Assembly (NCBI GenBank): GCA_002803225.1
Contig: NXFV01002069.1
Coordinates: 1-56,873 of the forward strand
Direction: 5' to 3'
Length of the DNA: 56,873 nt
From: Gamarada debralockiae
Lineage: Eukaryota > Ascomycota > Leotiomycetes > Helotiales > Hyphodiscaceae
In this document: in pieces, positions 44,901 through 56,454 of the stretch
How the letters are laid out: the number at the start of each line of letters is the position of its first letter
Position numbering within the stretch: the stretch's first letter is position 1
Made by a program: the position numbers and the translations under genes
The notes under the pieces: model-generated
The model's database searches: none
The model's input: the letters and a program-made list of their open reading frames with translations, nothing else
Told to the model about the DNA's origin: nothing

Positions 44901-45672
44901 CGAACTCCTCGAGAAACTCACTCTCCTGAAATGGATATTCGAAGCGCGAGAACAGCTCGAGAAAGAACTCTACGATTTACTCACAGACCGCAACGACCGC
45001 TACAAAAACAAAGTCATCCTGCCCTATCAACTAGCCGGAAACGAAGAGAAGGTTGCAGGTGCAGAGAAATTCTTTGCTGAGGATGCATCCAAACGAAAAT
45101 TGCAAAATGAGCAAGATATACTGAAGCGTACGGAAGAGTTCATGGATATCATTGAGGAGAACGTTGTTCGTGGTGTGGAAGTGCAGTTGAGTGCATTCTG
45201 GGACATCGCGCCTTCACTCTCTCGAATCATTGAAAAGATTCCGTCTTCCCTTTCTGGTTTCAATATCCAGATTCCAGGCTCCGAATACGAGGAAAACCCA
45301 AGCTATTATGAGCATCCGATGCAATACCTTTACTCATTGCTAGCACATTGCGAGAAGAGCACGTATCAATTTATCGAGAGCCAAACGAATTTGCTGTGTT
45401 TGTTGCATGAAGTTAAGTCAGGGGTGACGGCGGCGAATTGTAGATTGATGAGGACGCAGAAGATTATGCAGGGGGAGGCTGAGGAGGAGGTCGATCGGGA
45501 GCTGGGGGGGGTGGAGAGGGATGAGGAGGAGAGGTTGACGGATGATTTGAAGGAGAAAGTTCGGTGTGTGGAGGAGCTATGGGGGAGTGCGTTGGGGAAT
45601 GAGTTAAGGGGGGTTAAGGAGAGGATTATTGGGTTTTTGGAGGAGACGGGGGGTTGGGTTGATGACGAGTGA
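41940..45672 (+). CDS. Conserved 1218-residue Pro/Ser-rich protein with coiled-coil C-terminal half
   Basis: Exons 41940-42213 and 42290-45672 around a 76-nt intron. The N-terminal 750 residues are disordered, rich in Pro, Ser, Arg and Gln, with many PPPPP and RxxS stretches that suit SH3 binding and basophilic kinases. Near residues 500-540 is a helical segment (RRERYASAIDAMGSEILELTR). From about 830 a long helical region starts (IRTIVRTLSDFTEVEATKER) and runs to the end, likely coiled coil. I recognise this two-part layout from orphan Pezizomycotina proteins but cannot assign a function; a polarity or cytoskeletal scaffold is a guess from composition only. Confidence 0.8.
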
Positions 45673-48600
45673 GGTGGAAATTTTCTGGTATGTATGTATT
45701 GATGATAGGAATTTGGAGTGATCGGATGGATGGATTGTGGAACTGTGGATACCCCTTCGACTTTGAAGAATGACCAAATACCAAGACCTTTTCCATATCC
45801 CCTCCGCTGGGGAGAATATTATGTTTCGCGATAGTAAGTGAAACGCTGAGAAACCTTTTCCTGAAGAAATGATACAATAAATAGGTATCCAGAGGGGGCA
45901 TTTAATATTCTTGGGGTAAGGAGCGCAACTCCCTACCACCGAAATCAATTACAAAGGGGCATTTGAAATTCGCGAATCTTACAGCAAGGACTCAATGATC
46001 AGCACATCCCAATTTCGGGATATCTTTGCGATGGAGTCCTTTGCGAAATGCGCTCGTGGTGCTTGATCACCCTGCTTCACGATCCCGCTTTATCGTGGGG
46101 TCGGCAAGGCTGAAGGGGTGGCATCCCTTGCATATTGGGTTGAAGGATGGCCACCACCAAAAATACAGTGCTCTGTTGGAAGCCAATGAGAGAGAGCGGG
46201 GTGATTATTAAGCTAGGTAGGAATGAGCAACGGCATCGTCTATTCCTCCGGAAAGAGGTTAGAAGTTGCGAATGCTGCTTCGCTGCCGTTTCAGGGATAT
46301 GGGTGGCCTGGTGAGAAGAGAAGTTTATTGATTACTTGATCAGAGAATGGAGAGAAGGTGGAAAGGAATACTACTTCATAATCTAAATGAAGGCAATGTA
46401 GGGCATCGGACAGATGATCATTTGGGTCGGTAATCTTCGATAGTTGAGGAGAGATGGATGGTGATGAAAGATGGATATTGAGAAGTCTGGCGGTGAGAGA
46501 TGGACCCCGAAGGAGCAGCCGAAAGCGTGCATTGAAGGAACAGACGAAAGGAACAGGTGCTCAGGACTGGGAACAACCTTGATTTTGGAATTTGTATACC
46601 AATATAGGAACAATTGAATGGAAGAGTTTAATATAGATGAACAATTAGTGCTGTTGAGTGACCCTTTTGCCCGTATGACAATGCTTCAACACTAAGCAAC
46701 GAGCCGTTGCGGCTCCCTGGAGGACTCCAAAGGGCGGACGGAATGTAACGTGACTTGGATTGGGAGTCTTCTGGAATCAATGATGGCTTGGCGGATAGGA
46801 TTCTAGAGGATCAAGCTATGGTACGACCAACACCTCTTCAATACCGTCGCACAAGAAACAGTCCACTAGGAACGCTTCAAACATGTCATATGCCATAATC
46901 CGTAAACTTAAACAGCATCCTAATCGAGGTAGGATCAAGAAGGTCGGAGATCGGGAGTAAACAGATCTCGAAGTTGTTGAGTAGGATTTCGCAGGATTGA
47001 ACACGACGCACATAACGGTGACCGAATGAATAATTCAAAACACGTGCAACGTTACCAAATGCAACCAAAGCCATCGAGCGCTTCGTGAAGAAAACAAGAT
47101 GAGAGGATGGATATTAATAATGACATGAATGTTTGAGGATTTGTGGAGGTAGGTCGGATAGAAATAGAATCAGCGGCTCCTCAACAGCCGCTGCCTGCAC
47201 CTACCCGCCCAGTGGCTCACTGAACCATCTTGCGGCACGGTACGGCGTTTCGCTGCCTATGCCTTTGGCAAATTGCGTACCATGAATGGAAATAACAGCA
47301 TGATATGTGGATGAATGGAGTCTGAAGAGCCGCGAGACGGCTTTTGAGGATAATGATACAAGCGCTCGCCTCGCTGGAGTTTTCGGTCGGTGTGGCCGGA
47401 GGGATCGTGCTGAAAATTGCACCGCCACGGGTCTTGACTTCAATACCCCAACTTTGTGGCTTTGCGACTACGCACGCATTGTTCAAGAGACACGTTGGAG
47501 ATTGCGTTTAGCTTGTCGGGTGGCCGAAGCTGACGATAATCTTCATCTCCGCGAATGAGAGAGCATAGGAGGACTCTTCCTCCAACATTTTGTTTCCTAG
47601 CATCAAAGTTGCGGGTCACACAGAGGTTTGAGCGGTCAACAGGCTGGCGAGATCTTGAGTGGCAGTGAAGATGAGGCAGGTGCATGCTCGTAGCCTCGGT
47701 TTGTTTCACTCGCGGAGGCCGCATCAGCCAACCACAGTCATCTTCGGCAGTCCTCTCCAGGCTCCGAGATTCTGGCCAGCCCTCTCCTTAACCCTAAGAA
47801 AATAGGGGGCTGTGATATTGTTAGTCATCCTGAGTTCGCCGATACCGAGAACTTCAGTCCAGCCAAATCAAAAAATCAGCTTAACACTTGCACAAAGATT
47901 TTACAAATGCGACTGCTCGAGACGCGGCATTGCCTACCGGTCGCGATGCATGAAGAGCCCCTCCCCCATCTATTCGCAGCCATGCTCTATCGAGAATGCC
48001 AACGCTGCGATGTCGTCCTCCCTGCGTATATATGGCGAAAGTTTAAATCTTGTGACTATTTTTCGAAGGCAAAGCCTCTCGCGACTCGTAATATCAGGTG
48101 GCCAAACAGCAGTTTTCAAGCATTCTAATCCAGCCTCCGCGACGAATGCATGACCTTCCAAGGCATGGCCAAGGGAGGCGGGGATTGATCAGCATCATCA
48201 TCAATCATGTGTAGCCATTCCAACTACTGACTTCTTGAAATACAGGAACCTTGCTGCGTGATCGTTGCCATTAACTGGATAACAGGTGGATGACCGTTGT
48301 AAAATCACATTCACTTCCACGAACAACACATTCATGCTTCACACGTCGCCCATCATCTATTTGACGGTATTAACTGGCTGAAATATAACCAACCTCCCCT
48401 TCTTTGCATAATTAGATACATTATTCCGCCTCCCCATCCATTCCACGGAAGGACGAATTTATCAATCTCCTCGAATCGACTCCATACTTCCGTGCACCTC
48501 GCATCTGGACGCTTTTGGCGATACATTTTGATTGTACAGAAATTATTGCAGGTGTTAAGAACGAGTGGTGGAAGGAAGATCGAATTCCTCGTTTCAAGAT

Positions 48601-50065
48601 CCTCACAACAGCCTTGCGTCGGAATTCTATTGGACTTAGATGCCAAACGGCAGAGCAGAAACGAAATCGACAGGAGCATCCACCCACACCAACAGATCTG
48701 GTCTTCTGGGCCTTCCATCGACAGAGGAGATTTAGAGGAAACACGAATCTTCAGTGCCACGGGCGCCATCACCCCTGACGACCTTCTGAAGCCACTCAAT
48801 CGCCCCCTCTCGCCAGTCGATCATCTACGGCGGATCCCTGATTAGGTGGGCTGAAACTTCCTGGGTCCAACATCCTTGGGAACGAGGGGCCTTGTCCAAC
48901 CAATTGCCACCAGACTCTCGAATTCCTTACTTACTGGAGCCGAAAATAATCAGACCTGGCAGGAGAGTTTTGAAGTTAAGGGACTGGACCTGCGTAAGAA
49001 GAAAATCTAACGACAGACCGAGTAAAGCAACCTCCTGGCTTCCCAGCCTGTCAAAGTCCCAATCCGGCCGCTCCAACTCGGCCACCCCCATACCACACAT
49101 TCCATATAACTTTCCACAACCCTCAGCCATCTCAAAGTCCCTTTACACCAAGGACTTTAATATCGACGACTTCGACGACTTCCTCCTCCTCCTTCCTCTC
49201 GGTACGATTTGAGCGACTTCTCCGACCCGGTTGTCAGATTAGGAGTGCAGAATCGAGTCACAAACCCCTTAAGGAGTACATTATCACAACACTCACGAAA
49301 CGAAACACCCAGACCTCCGTCCCTCCTTTTTCTCCAAGTCGCACATACGCCCGTACCTCGACGTCTGTGCGTCCCCATAAACATCCATCGTTCGTTCAAA
49401 TTTACACCAACCACTGGACCCTGTCAATCATTTTGTCGCTTTTTGGATTTCATCCCTCATCAGCATCGATCAGCCGAGGCGAATCCTTCGGGCTCATCAC
49501 CAAGGCTGTTAGCGAGGCATAAAGACTCCCGCATCCCAACTCCTTCAGCAAACACGCCGCCTCCAACCACAGCTGGTTAGCTGGTAGCAACGTAATAATT
49601 AATTGTTCTTCACGGCCGTTAGTTGTTGACGACTTGTCAACCTCACCACCGTTGGGAATAATTATTTTTTGCTCCAAACCCCTGGGATCGCCGATATTCC
49701 GCTGGTCGGATTGAACGATTCACTTCCTCACACTTTTGGAAAAGTTCAACTTCCTCTTGGATTACCGCTCCGTCTCCTCCGACTCACGAGATCAATTCAC
49801 TCCTTCGCTATTGTCGCTTCTGCTACCCTTCGGCCGTTTGAAGACTACAATACCACAGCCTTTCCCACCCAGCCTTCACGTCAGCCTTTCGCTTAGCCTC
49901 ACAATAGACGCTGGCATAATACCAACGAACGACCACAATACTCACGACTTATACAATACATTGCGCTGTTCTGTTACTTGATATACTCTATCCCTTTGCT
50001 TCTGTCTTTCTTTTGCATCATCGTTTGTCATACAACATCAAATCAAATTATCATCGACTTACATC
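45673..50065. other. 4.4-kb region without a convincing gene, upstream of the cyclin
   Basis: Many short ORFs on both strands overlap and none shows a family signature or clean splice structure. The last 900 bp are pyrimidine-rich and without an ATG close to the cyclin start, as expected of a long 5' leader and promoter. No tRNA, rRNA or repeat recognised. Confidence 0.35.
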
Positions 50066-51226
50066 ATGGCACTCTCAGCAAGAGCTTTGAACGAGGCTGC
50101 CCTCGAACATTTTATCTACATGCCAGTCAGCACGCAGATGATCTCATACCTTGCAACTAAAGCTGCAGAAGTTATCCAATGCGAGCCGGTAGCACCTCAG
50201 TCAAGTCGATTACCACCCTCACCACCTCTAACACCTCCACAAGACCCAACAACACCCGATCTCCCCTCCGTCGAGAAGTTCATCACATCCCTGGTCAAGA
50301 AATCAAATGTTCAAGTACCGACTTTGATGACTACAATTGTGTACCTCGAGCGTCTGAGAAAACGATTACCGCCTGTCGCAAAGGGTTTGAGATGTACAGT
50401 CCACCGCATCTTCCTCGCTGCTCTCATCCTCTCCGCCAAGTTCCTCAACGATTCGTCGCCAAAGAACAAGCATTGGGCCGAATACTCGAACGTTCGTGGC
50501 TTCGAACCTTTTGGTTTCTCGCGAACCGAAGTGAATTTAATGGAGAAGCAGCTCCTTTTCCTGCTCGACTGGGATCTCAACATCAGCGAAGATGACCTTT
50601 ATATCCACCTCGACCCATTCCTCGCACCCATACGTTCCGAGATCCAACGTCAAGAAGAGCACGCCCGCATCAGAGAGTCAAAGAAGGCTGCCTCCCGCAA
50701 GCAAAGATTAATGGAAGAGGAGGCAAAGCGACTTCAATTCCAACAAGCAAGCGATTACTACGGCTACGAGGAGAAGTATGCAGAGTATTACGAAGGCAAT
50801 TACATCGATCCCACTGGCGAGATTGTGCGACCAGCAGTGCGATACGATTCCCCACCTTCCTCAACGGATGTTCCCGACTTGACACACAGCGGCACCGTCG
50901 AAACACTCTCCTCAGCTTCATCATACGTCTCCCAACTTTCTCGATCTGGAACCCCAGCCTCGAGTATCTACGCTGATGAGAACGAGATCGTGTACGATGG
51001 CCTACCAGCTCAATACTCCGACGGTCCAACGCACGTCGGTCGCGATATCGTTCACGTCCACATCGCCAACCAACACACCGGCTCTGGCAAACACGGGATG
51101 CTACCCTACGAGATCGAGCGAGAAGTCGTGGAGGAGAAACCAGCGAAGAAGCCCCGGATGATGGGTGGTAATATATTCTCTCGCTTCCTGACGGGACAGC
51201 AGAAGGAGAGACAACAGTATGTCTAA
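50066..51226 (+). CDS. Pcl1/Pcl2-type (Pho85-family) cyclin
   Basis: Single exon, 386 residues. The cyclin box lies at about residues 75-185: [19 protein letters not shown], then [11 protein letters not shown], then [20 protein letters not shown], and a closing [31 protein letters not shown], which is the PCL signature. A charged helix and a Ser/Pro-rich tail of about 170 residues follow. It would activate a Pho85-like kinase at G1/S (S. pombe Pas1 and S. cerevisiae Pcl1/2 are relatives). The exact paralogue cannot be fixed. Confidence 0.9.
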   Translation: MALSARALNEAALEHFIYMPVSTQMISYLATKAAEVIQCEPVAPQSSRLPPSPPLTPPQDPTTPDLPSVEKFITSLVKKSNVQVPTLMTTIVYLERLRKRLPPVAKGLRCTVHRIFLAALILSAKFLNDSSPKNKHWAEYSNVRGFEPFGFSRTEVNLMEKQLLFLLDWDLNISEDDLYIHLDPFLAPIRSEIQRQEEHARIRESKKAASRKQRLMEEEAKRLQFQQASDYYGYEEKYAEYYEGNYIDPTGEIVRPAVRYDSPPSSTDVPDLTHSGTVETLSSASSYVSQLSRSGTPASSIYADENEIVYDGLPAQYSDGPTHVGRDIVHVHIANQHTGSGKHGMLPYEIEREVVEEKPAKKPRMMGGNIFSRFLTGQQKERQQYV

Positions 51227-52850
51227 TGTGGAGGAAATATTGGGCACGAGTTTCTTTTTGTCACCAGCATGAGGGATGATTGAGCGGGCATTGCGTGGCA
51301 TGATTTGATGTTCATAGATGGATCATGGATGAGCTGGACAATCTAGAGAGTTTGTCCAGCATGCATTTGCGAATTGCAAAAAAAAGGCGTTTGGGGAGGC
51401 GTAATTGGTGGCTGGTCTGGAGTACTCTGGGTCGCTGGAGTTACACAGTCTGTTTGGAGAGCAGAAGATACCTTGCTCTTGCAATAAAGAAAACTTAAAC
51501 TACCTCCAAGCCCTAATCATTTGAACTGTGAACGTCCAAGTGCAAGCAAAGTCAAAGAATCTCGTCGATGACCGAACACATCACGTGCCTTCCACGACCC
51601 TCGCTTCAAATTTCTTCGGCAACCGATTTTCTCGATCGATCTCCAAGAAATATCTGACTGATTCCCCCTGCCCACCTCACCTCACCACATCCTCCCAGCC
51701 TCAATTGAAACCATATTCATCTGCAATAGCGGATCAGCATTCCAACGGATCGATCCCGTATTCCTTCATTCCTCTGCAGCGATAGCTCCGACATACGATC
51801 TAGCCAGCGCACGCGACACCCCTTATCAAACCCCAGAAGCTCATCTCTTAGATGCTTACCCAATTCAGATGAAATTTATTGCGTCATCTTACAGCATTCT
51901 AGAACTCTTTCCGTTAATTCGTTCTTGACTCTAGGCAGCCAAGTGCGCCCGCCAGCCCCACAGCCGCAGAGCGGAAACTCTACGCTCGGGTTTCAACGAG
52001 CGAGCGAACGGAGCGATGCCTTTTGGTCGGGCCTTCGGCATCCCCGCGTCCTTTGAGCTTCTAGAAGTTTACGCTTCGAGAATGGAAGGTTTGTTTATTA
52101 TTAGGCATGGATGCGAAAATGTGTTTGCAAGGCTGCGCCAAGCTTTTGAGGTTGTTTGGATTTTTGTCATGAAAATTTGGAAGGGAAGAATCCCCGATAT
52201 ATGAGTCAATAACTCCTCAATCTTCCTCTGCCAGCACTCAATTAAAGGTGGGAATCACGAATGCTTGCGAATGATCTTAGCTTCAGATCTTTGCACTCAA
52301 TTGACTCTTGGTGCTGAAAGAGATGTTTGCACTTCTACTTCTGAAAACGATAGCTCCAACAACTCCAAGATGACCATCCCAGCTCTCAGTGAATATCAGC
52401 TTGATGATCGTTTGATCCTAGTTCCTCCCATGCCGAGAAATATCATACAGGACTGGCGGCAATAGTGGATTGCCTAGAGGCAGAGGCTGAAGGCCTTTTG
52501 GGAGGATAAATTGAGAGGGTCCAGTTTAGGAGAAAGGAGATATACACCACTATGAAGGAAGTGAATGGTCTCTTGCAGATATTGGAGCTGTGAAGTGGTT
52601 GGGTTTGAGGTGCGATGTATTTGCCTCCCAACTCGGTAGAGACTTTGTTTCATTTGGACTAAATACTTAGGCTAAGACAACATTCTCTAACCTTCATAAT
52701 CAAGCTCAACCAAGAGCATGTGTGTCGGAAACGCTATCAGAAGATCAATTTTCTTCTGGGTCCAGTCGTTTATTTTCTTGTTTGTTGTATGTCGCAAGAC
52801 TTGACTGAAAATCGTGAAACTGCCGACGAGTGTGAAAGCCTCGATCTAAG
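51227..52850. other. Intergenic region
   Basis: About 1.6 kb, with the cyclin 3' end first. No ORF here has a family signature or usable splice sites. A run of A at 51378-51386 is the only low-complexity spot. Confidence 0.3.
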
Positions 52851-53419
52851 TCACCTTGCGCTGACCGTCAGATTGGTGATATTTTCGGCTGCGAGAGCGA
52901 GTTTTGAATTGCCGATAAATTGCATGCTTTCAATTAGCCAAGTACCTATGGAAATTGATGTGATGTTGGTGTAGGATATTTAAGGGGTCCATAAACCGGG
53001 CTTTGTTAATAGTCTGGTAGGTTGAGATGGAAGGTCGACAGGTTTGTAAGTCCCTGTAGCTCAGAGATGCTTATAGTTCCTGCGTAGTTGGACAACGATA
53101 GTAGCCAGATCGTTCGTAGAGTGGTTATATTTGCCACGCACAGGTTTGAAAGATTTCGTAAACTGGGGAGGATTAATCCAGTCAAGTTTCCAGCCATCGG
53201 TCCAGTGTCGTTGGTAAATAAATATCCATCCCAGTCGCCAGCATATGCACTCAAGTTGCCATTAATAAGAAGACTTCAGATTCGGCAAAAGAACATTGCC
53301 GTGGAACGTTGAAACAACGAAGATAGACATTTTACAGTTCACGATGGCGTCTACGTCCCCTTGCTCATATAGTGTGACATATTCGGTGGTCTGAGGAGAG
53401 TCCTTTTGTCTGGGGATCG
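52851..53419 (-). pseudogene. ECM33-like / receptor L-domain cell-wall protein remnant
   Basis: After a plausible 3' splice site at 53420, the minus strand encodes a Cys-containing start (DAIVNCKMSIFVVSTFHGNV) typical of Ecm33/Sps2 L-domains. The coding signal then shifts frame near 53278 and continues with NGNLSAY, LPSLRNLSNLCVANITTLRT and ELQGLTNLSTFHLNLP, the Leu-rich ladder of the family, to a stop at 53006. A further piece (ESMQFIGNSKLALAAENIT) follows in another frame down to a TGA at 52851. GPI-anchored Ecm33 proteins organise wall glucan and mannoprotein. Frameshifts and stops mark this copy as dead and truncated. Confidence 0.5.
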
Positions 53420-54122
53420 CTGTGAAGAACCAACCAAGTAATGATGACTAGTTACTTATGGACAAGAAGGAATGGCGTACTTCATTTCATTTTCTGGATT
53501 CTATTTGCTGCTTCGTAACAAGACTTTCTGCCAGTAAAGCAGGGACCAGACCAATTTGCCTCTTGTAAATTACCCTCGGCTAGGCGGCCACCTAAGTAAG
53601 GAAGCGAACCCGTGACAGCCACTCTCCTTCGAGTAAGTCCTCAGTTCTCGGTGCAAGTGATCGTATCGTAGAGGAAACCTGAGTATGGCGATGAGCTAGA
53701 GAGCGAGTCTCACCCTTGTTGCATCCATCAGCTCCTCCATGGGACACCTAGTCTTTCCCCAAACTCCCCATGCCGCCGGACAAATCCACCGAATAATCGC
53801 TAAATCATCAAAGAAAACACAAGAAGAAAATATCAAGAGTATACAGTAGCATGTAGGTATTCGCCAGTCGGTGTTATTCGCTGGTGTAACCAACCTCTGT
53901 CCTCTGACCTCTGTTCAGTCAACCGATGTAGGTAGCAGGTCCACCATTCTCCGTTCATAGTTCGTACCACGACAAACCCACCTACTAGCTCTGTTATTTG
54001 TGTAGGTAGGGACCAGTGTAGGGCAGGATGCCACGATTACCATCTGCCAATCGGAGGTTTGCGTATGGCAGTGCGGACGAATATTAAGAAGGACAAGGAA
54101 TGTTATTAAACTGGCATGAAGT
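53420..54122. other. Intergenic region
   Basis: No supported gene. Short minus-strand ORFs at 53696-53893 and 53915-54187 lack signatures. It includes the likely 3' UTR of the next minus-strand gene. Confidence 0.3.
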
Positions 54123-55277
54123 TCAGATCCAACCAAGCAGGAAAGGATACGGAGCATAGTATTCTGGAGGATATTCGTCAAGCCCATTGTGATGCAGCAC
54201 CGCCTTCTTCACAGTTGCCGCTGTTGAAAATGGTGAGATCTCGCCTCGTTCTTGTGCGCGTGCTAGTCGTTTTTCTCCCCAGTCGAATGCTTCTCTCTCC
54301 CATTTTTTAAACGGATGATCTAGTTCATTTGATATGTGAGGTCCTCCCAAAACCGATTCCGGAAATGCAGCTTCTTCACGGAGCAGAAGATTGGCAACAA
54401 AACGGACGCCAACTTGCAAAGGGACCCGAATAATATCGATGATTCCCAGGTCCTCACTCCTTGCAAGAGGCAATGCTTCATGCTTCAAAGAGTTGAAGCT
54501 GATTGGTGCGCTGAGCTTACCTTCGTGGCCTGTTCGGACTAAGAGGATGCTTTGGTTTTGGGCGACGTCGTCATAGTGACGGAAGCCGTCTGCGTGCTTT
54601 CTAGCGGCCACGAAATGGTATTCGTCGAATACTGCTATCAGGGCCTCGCAAAGTGGATGCAGTTTGAAGTATCTTGGGTCCTGCCACGTCTTGCTCAGAG
54701 CAATCTCAGCTCCAGCTCTCTTCTCTTCCAGCGTCCCTCGAACCTGAGCGCAGATGTACTTGTGCGCTCGCAGTATTTCTGAGATTGTTTTTGCATCATT
54801 TTCTCCAACGCTCACAGGAACAGCGAAGAATTCGTCAAGTTGTATCTGTGGTTCCCTGCCCAGAGCATCAAACCAGGCATTCCAGATACTGCCCAGGATC
54901 ACTTGTCCGCTGCGGTCACTCCTGTTGTTTGCTGACTGTGTCCAGTAGAATACCGTGGCTTTATTGTAGAATAGGTGCTCGCTCCATTTATCGATGTACG
55001 GTATCCTATGGCCTCTTTTCTGGGGAGTGCTGTCGAGTCTAAGCATTTCATTTTCGGGGTGCAGTGGATGGGGAGGTGACCAGATGTGCTCGAGCTGTAG
55101 TCTATATTGGTCGCGTTCTACTATGAACCAGTCCCGTTTGAGGGCCTCTCTCACCTCTGCGATGACTTCTGGTGAGAGTAGTTCTTCGATAGGAGCTCGG
55201 GATCCCTCGAGATTTGGATCTTGGGAAAACTGGGGTCTTGATACCGGAGTAGACGATCTGAAAAGTGCCTTTTCCAT
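54123..55277 (-). CDS. Hypothetical protein of 384 residues
   Basis: The frame is open from 55532 without ATG, and the first ATG is at 55277; I use that start, although the preceding Arg/Pro-rich 85 codons could belong to an upstream exon or be an untranslated leader. The protein is soluble with good globular composition: an acidic/Trp-rich part (RDWFIVERDQYRLQLEHIW), a HAxKYICAQVRGTLEEKR helix and a Pro/Tyr-rich end (EYPPEYYAPYPFLLGW). No signal peptide, membrane span or known catalytic motif. It lies among relics, so it may be accessory or lineage-specific. No family recognised. Confidence 0.55.
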   Translation of the reverse strand: MEKALFRSSTPVSRPQFSQDPNLEGSRAPIEELLSPEVIAEVREALKRDWFIVERDQYRLQLEHIWSPPHPLHPENEMLRLDSTPQKRGHRIPYIDKWSEHLFYNKATVFYWTQSANNRSDRSGQVILGSIWNAWFDALGREPQIQLDEFFAVPVSVGENDAKTISEILRAHKYICAQVRGTLEEKRAGAEIALSKTWQDPRYFKLHPLCEALIAVFDEYHFVAARKHADGFRHYDDVAQNQSILLVRTGHEGKLSAPISFNSLKHEALPLARSEDLGIIDIIRVPLQVGVRFVANLLLREEAAFPESVLGGPHISNELDHPFKKWEREAFDWGEKRLARAQERGEISPFSTAATVKKAVLHHNGLDEYPPEYYAPYPFLLGWI

Positions 55278-56454
55278 TTTCCTGGTGCTTTCTAGTCTTG
55301 ATGCGTGGAAATAACCCCTAGAAGCCTTGTCTCCTCGACCGTCTATAGACCTGAAAGGGTGACGGATGAAGGATGCAGAATGTGCTTTGCAAGGTAAACG
55401 TGGCGCGGGACAGGGTCGACTTGCACGCAACCGTGGCGCAGGACGTTGTTGAGATAGTTGTGTACCGTATTCTTGTTTTGGTTTGCGATGTTGTCTAGAA
55501 GACTGTAGGGGAGTCGGGGGGAGACAGTACAATGAGTAGGTAGTTTGTGACTCGAATATCCGCTTATTGGGATCGGGACTAGCTAGGGTTAGCGCCGGAA
55601 GAAAGTTGGCAAGAGCACCAGATAAATCAAAGCAAAGCTAGAACACAGGTACGAAAAAAACAGGGAATTCGATCTACTGGGCTTGGTCACCGCAAGAGCA
55701 TTGTCCGGGATGCATGTGCCGCAGGGTTCCTGAGCTTGATGGATAACGTCCATCCCTGCATGCCGAAAAACCCTGTGTGCCGAAAAAAATAGTGGGTACT
55801 TTGACTTTAAGCATCTCAACTGTATGCACACATTTGATATCTTAAATATTTTGGGTATAAGTCGTGTTCTATAGCTACTCCTAAACACTTTGAACCCCTC
55901 CCACTAGAAATTTACATTAGCGTCGTCGCCAGCGCGCCTGATTTGCGAAGAGTTCCCTTTTATAGCATAATCAAGTTCCTTTACCACAGCTCCACCATCA
56001 AGCTCTTATTACTCCTAATACTTATAAAATGGTTGTATCTGAGTTTAAAGGCCTTAGTACTATCTTAGAAATCGCGATCAGCTTTGTGGCTGCTATGGTA
56101 CACAAATTTACGCAAGGTCGCCACGCGACTCGGTACCAGACCCCGCACGTCTTATAATAATTACAGTAACCTAAGTTACGCCGTAATTTCACTGTAATCA
56201 TTCGCCAAGCTTCTGGTGCTTGTGGCTGTTTAAGGCTGTGGCTGACGCACAGGCCAAATTGCACCGACAGCGAGCGAACACCAGGTTAGCGCAAACGACT
56301 AAGACGTCCCCAATACACGCTACGCTAGAAGATGCTAGAAGTCCAGTGGCAACACTAAAGTACTACAAAGGCAAATGCTCCCCTTGACCCTCTATGAAAT
56401 AGAGAAGAGAAGAAATAATATTATATATTAGAGGCGAAGCCATCTGTCAAGTAC
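55278..56454. other. Gene-poor right flank
   Basis: No supported gene. The first 255 bp are the open but ATG-less extension of the 54123-55277 frame. Near 55760-55790 the word TGCCGAAAAA occurs twice, 17 bp apart, in a palindrome-poor AT-rich stretch that could be the end of an old mobile element. Confidence 0.3.

Noticed and set aside
47812..48153. 113-codon plus-strand ORF in the long gene-free block
   Set aside because: No signature, no conserved motif, overlapped by an open frame on both strands; likely chance.
55741..55810. TGCCGAAAAA pair as terminal repeat of a DNA transposon
   Set aside because: The two copies are direct, not inverted, and no partner end or target duplication was found.
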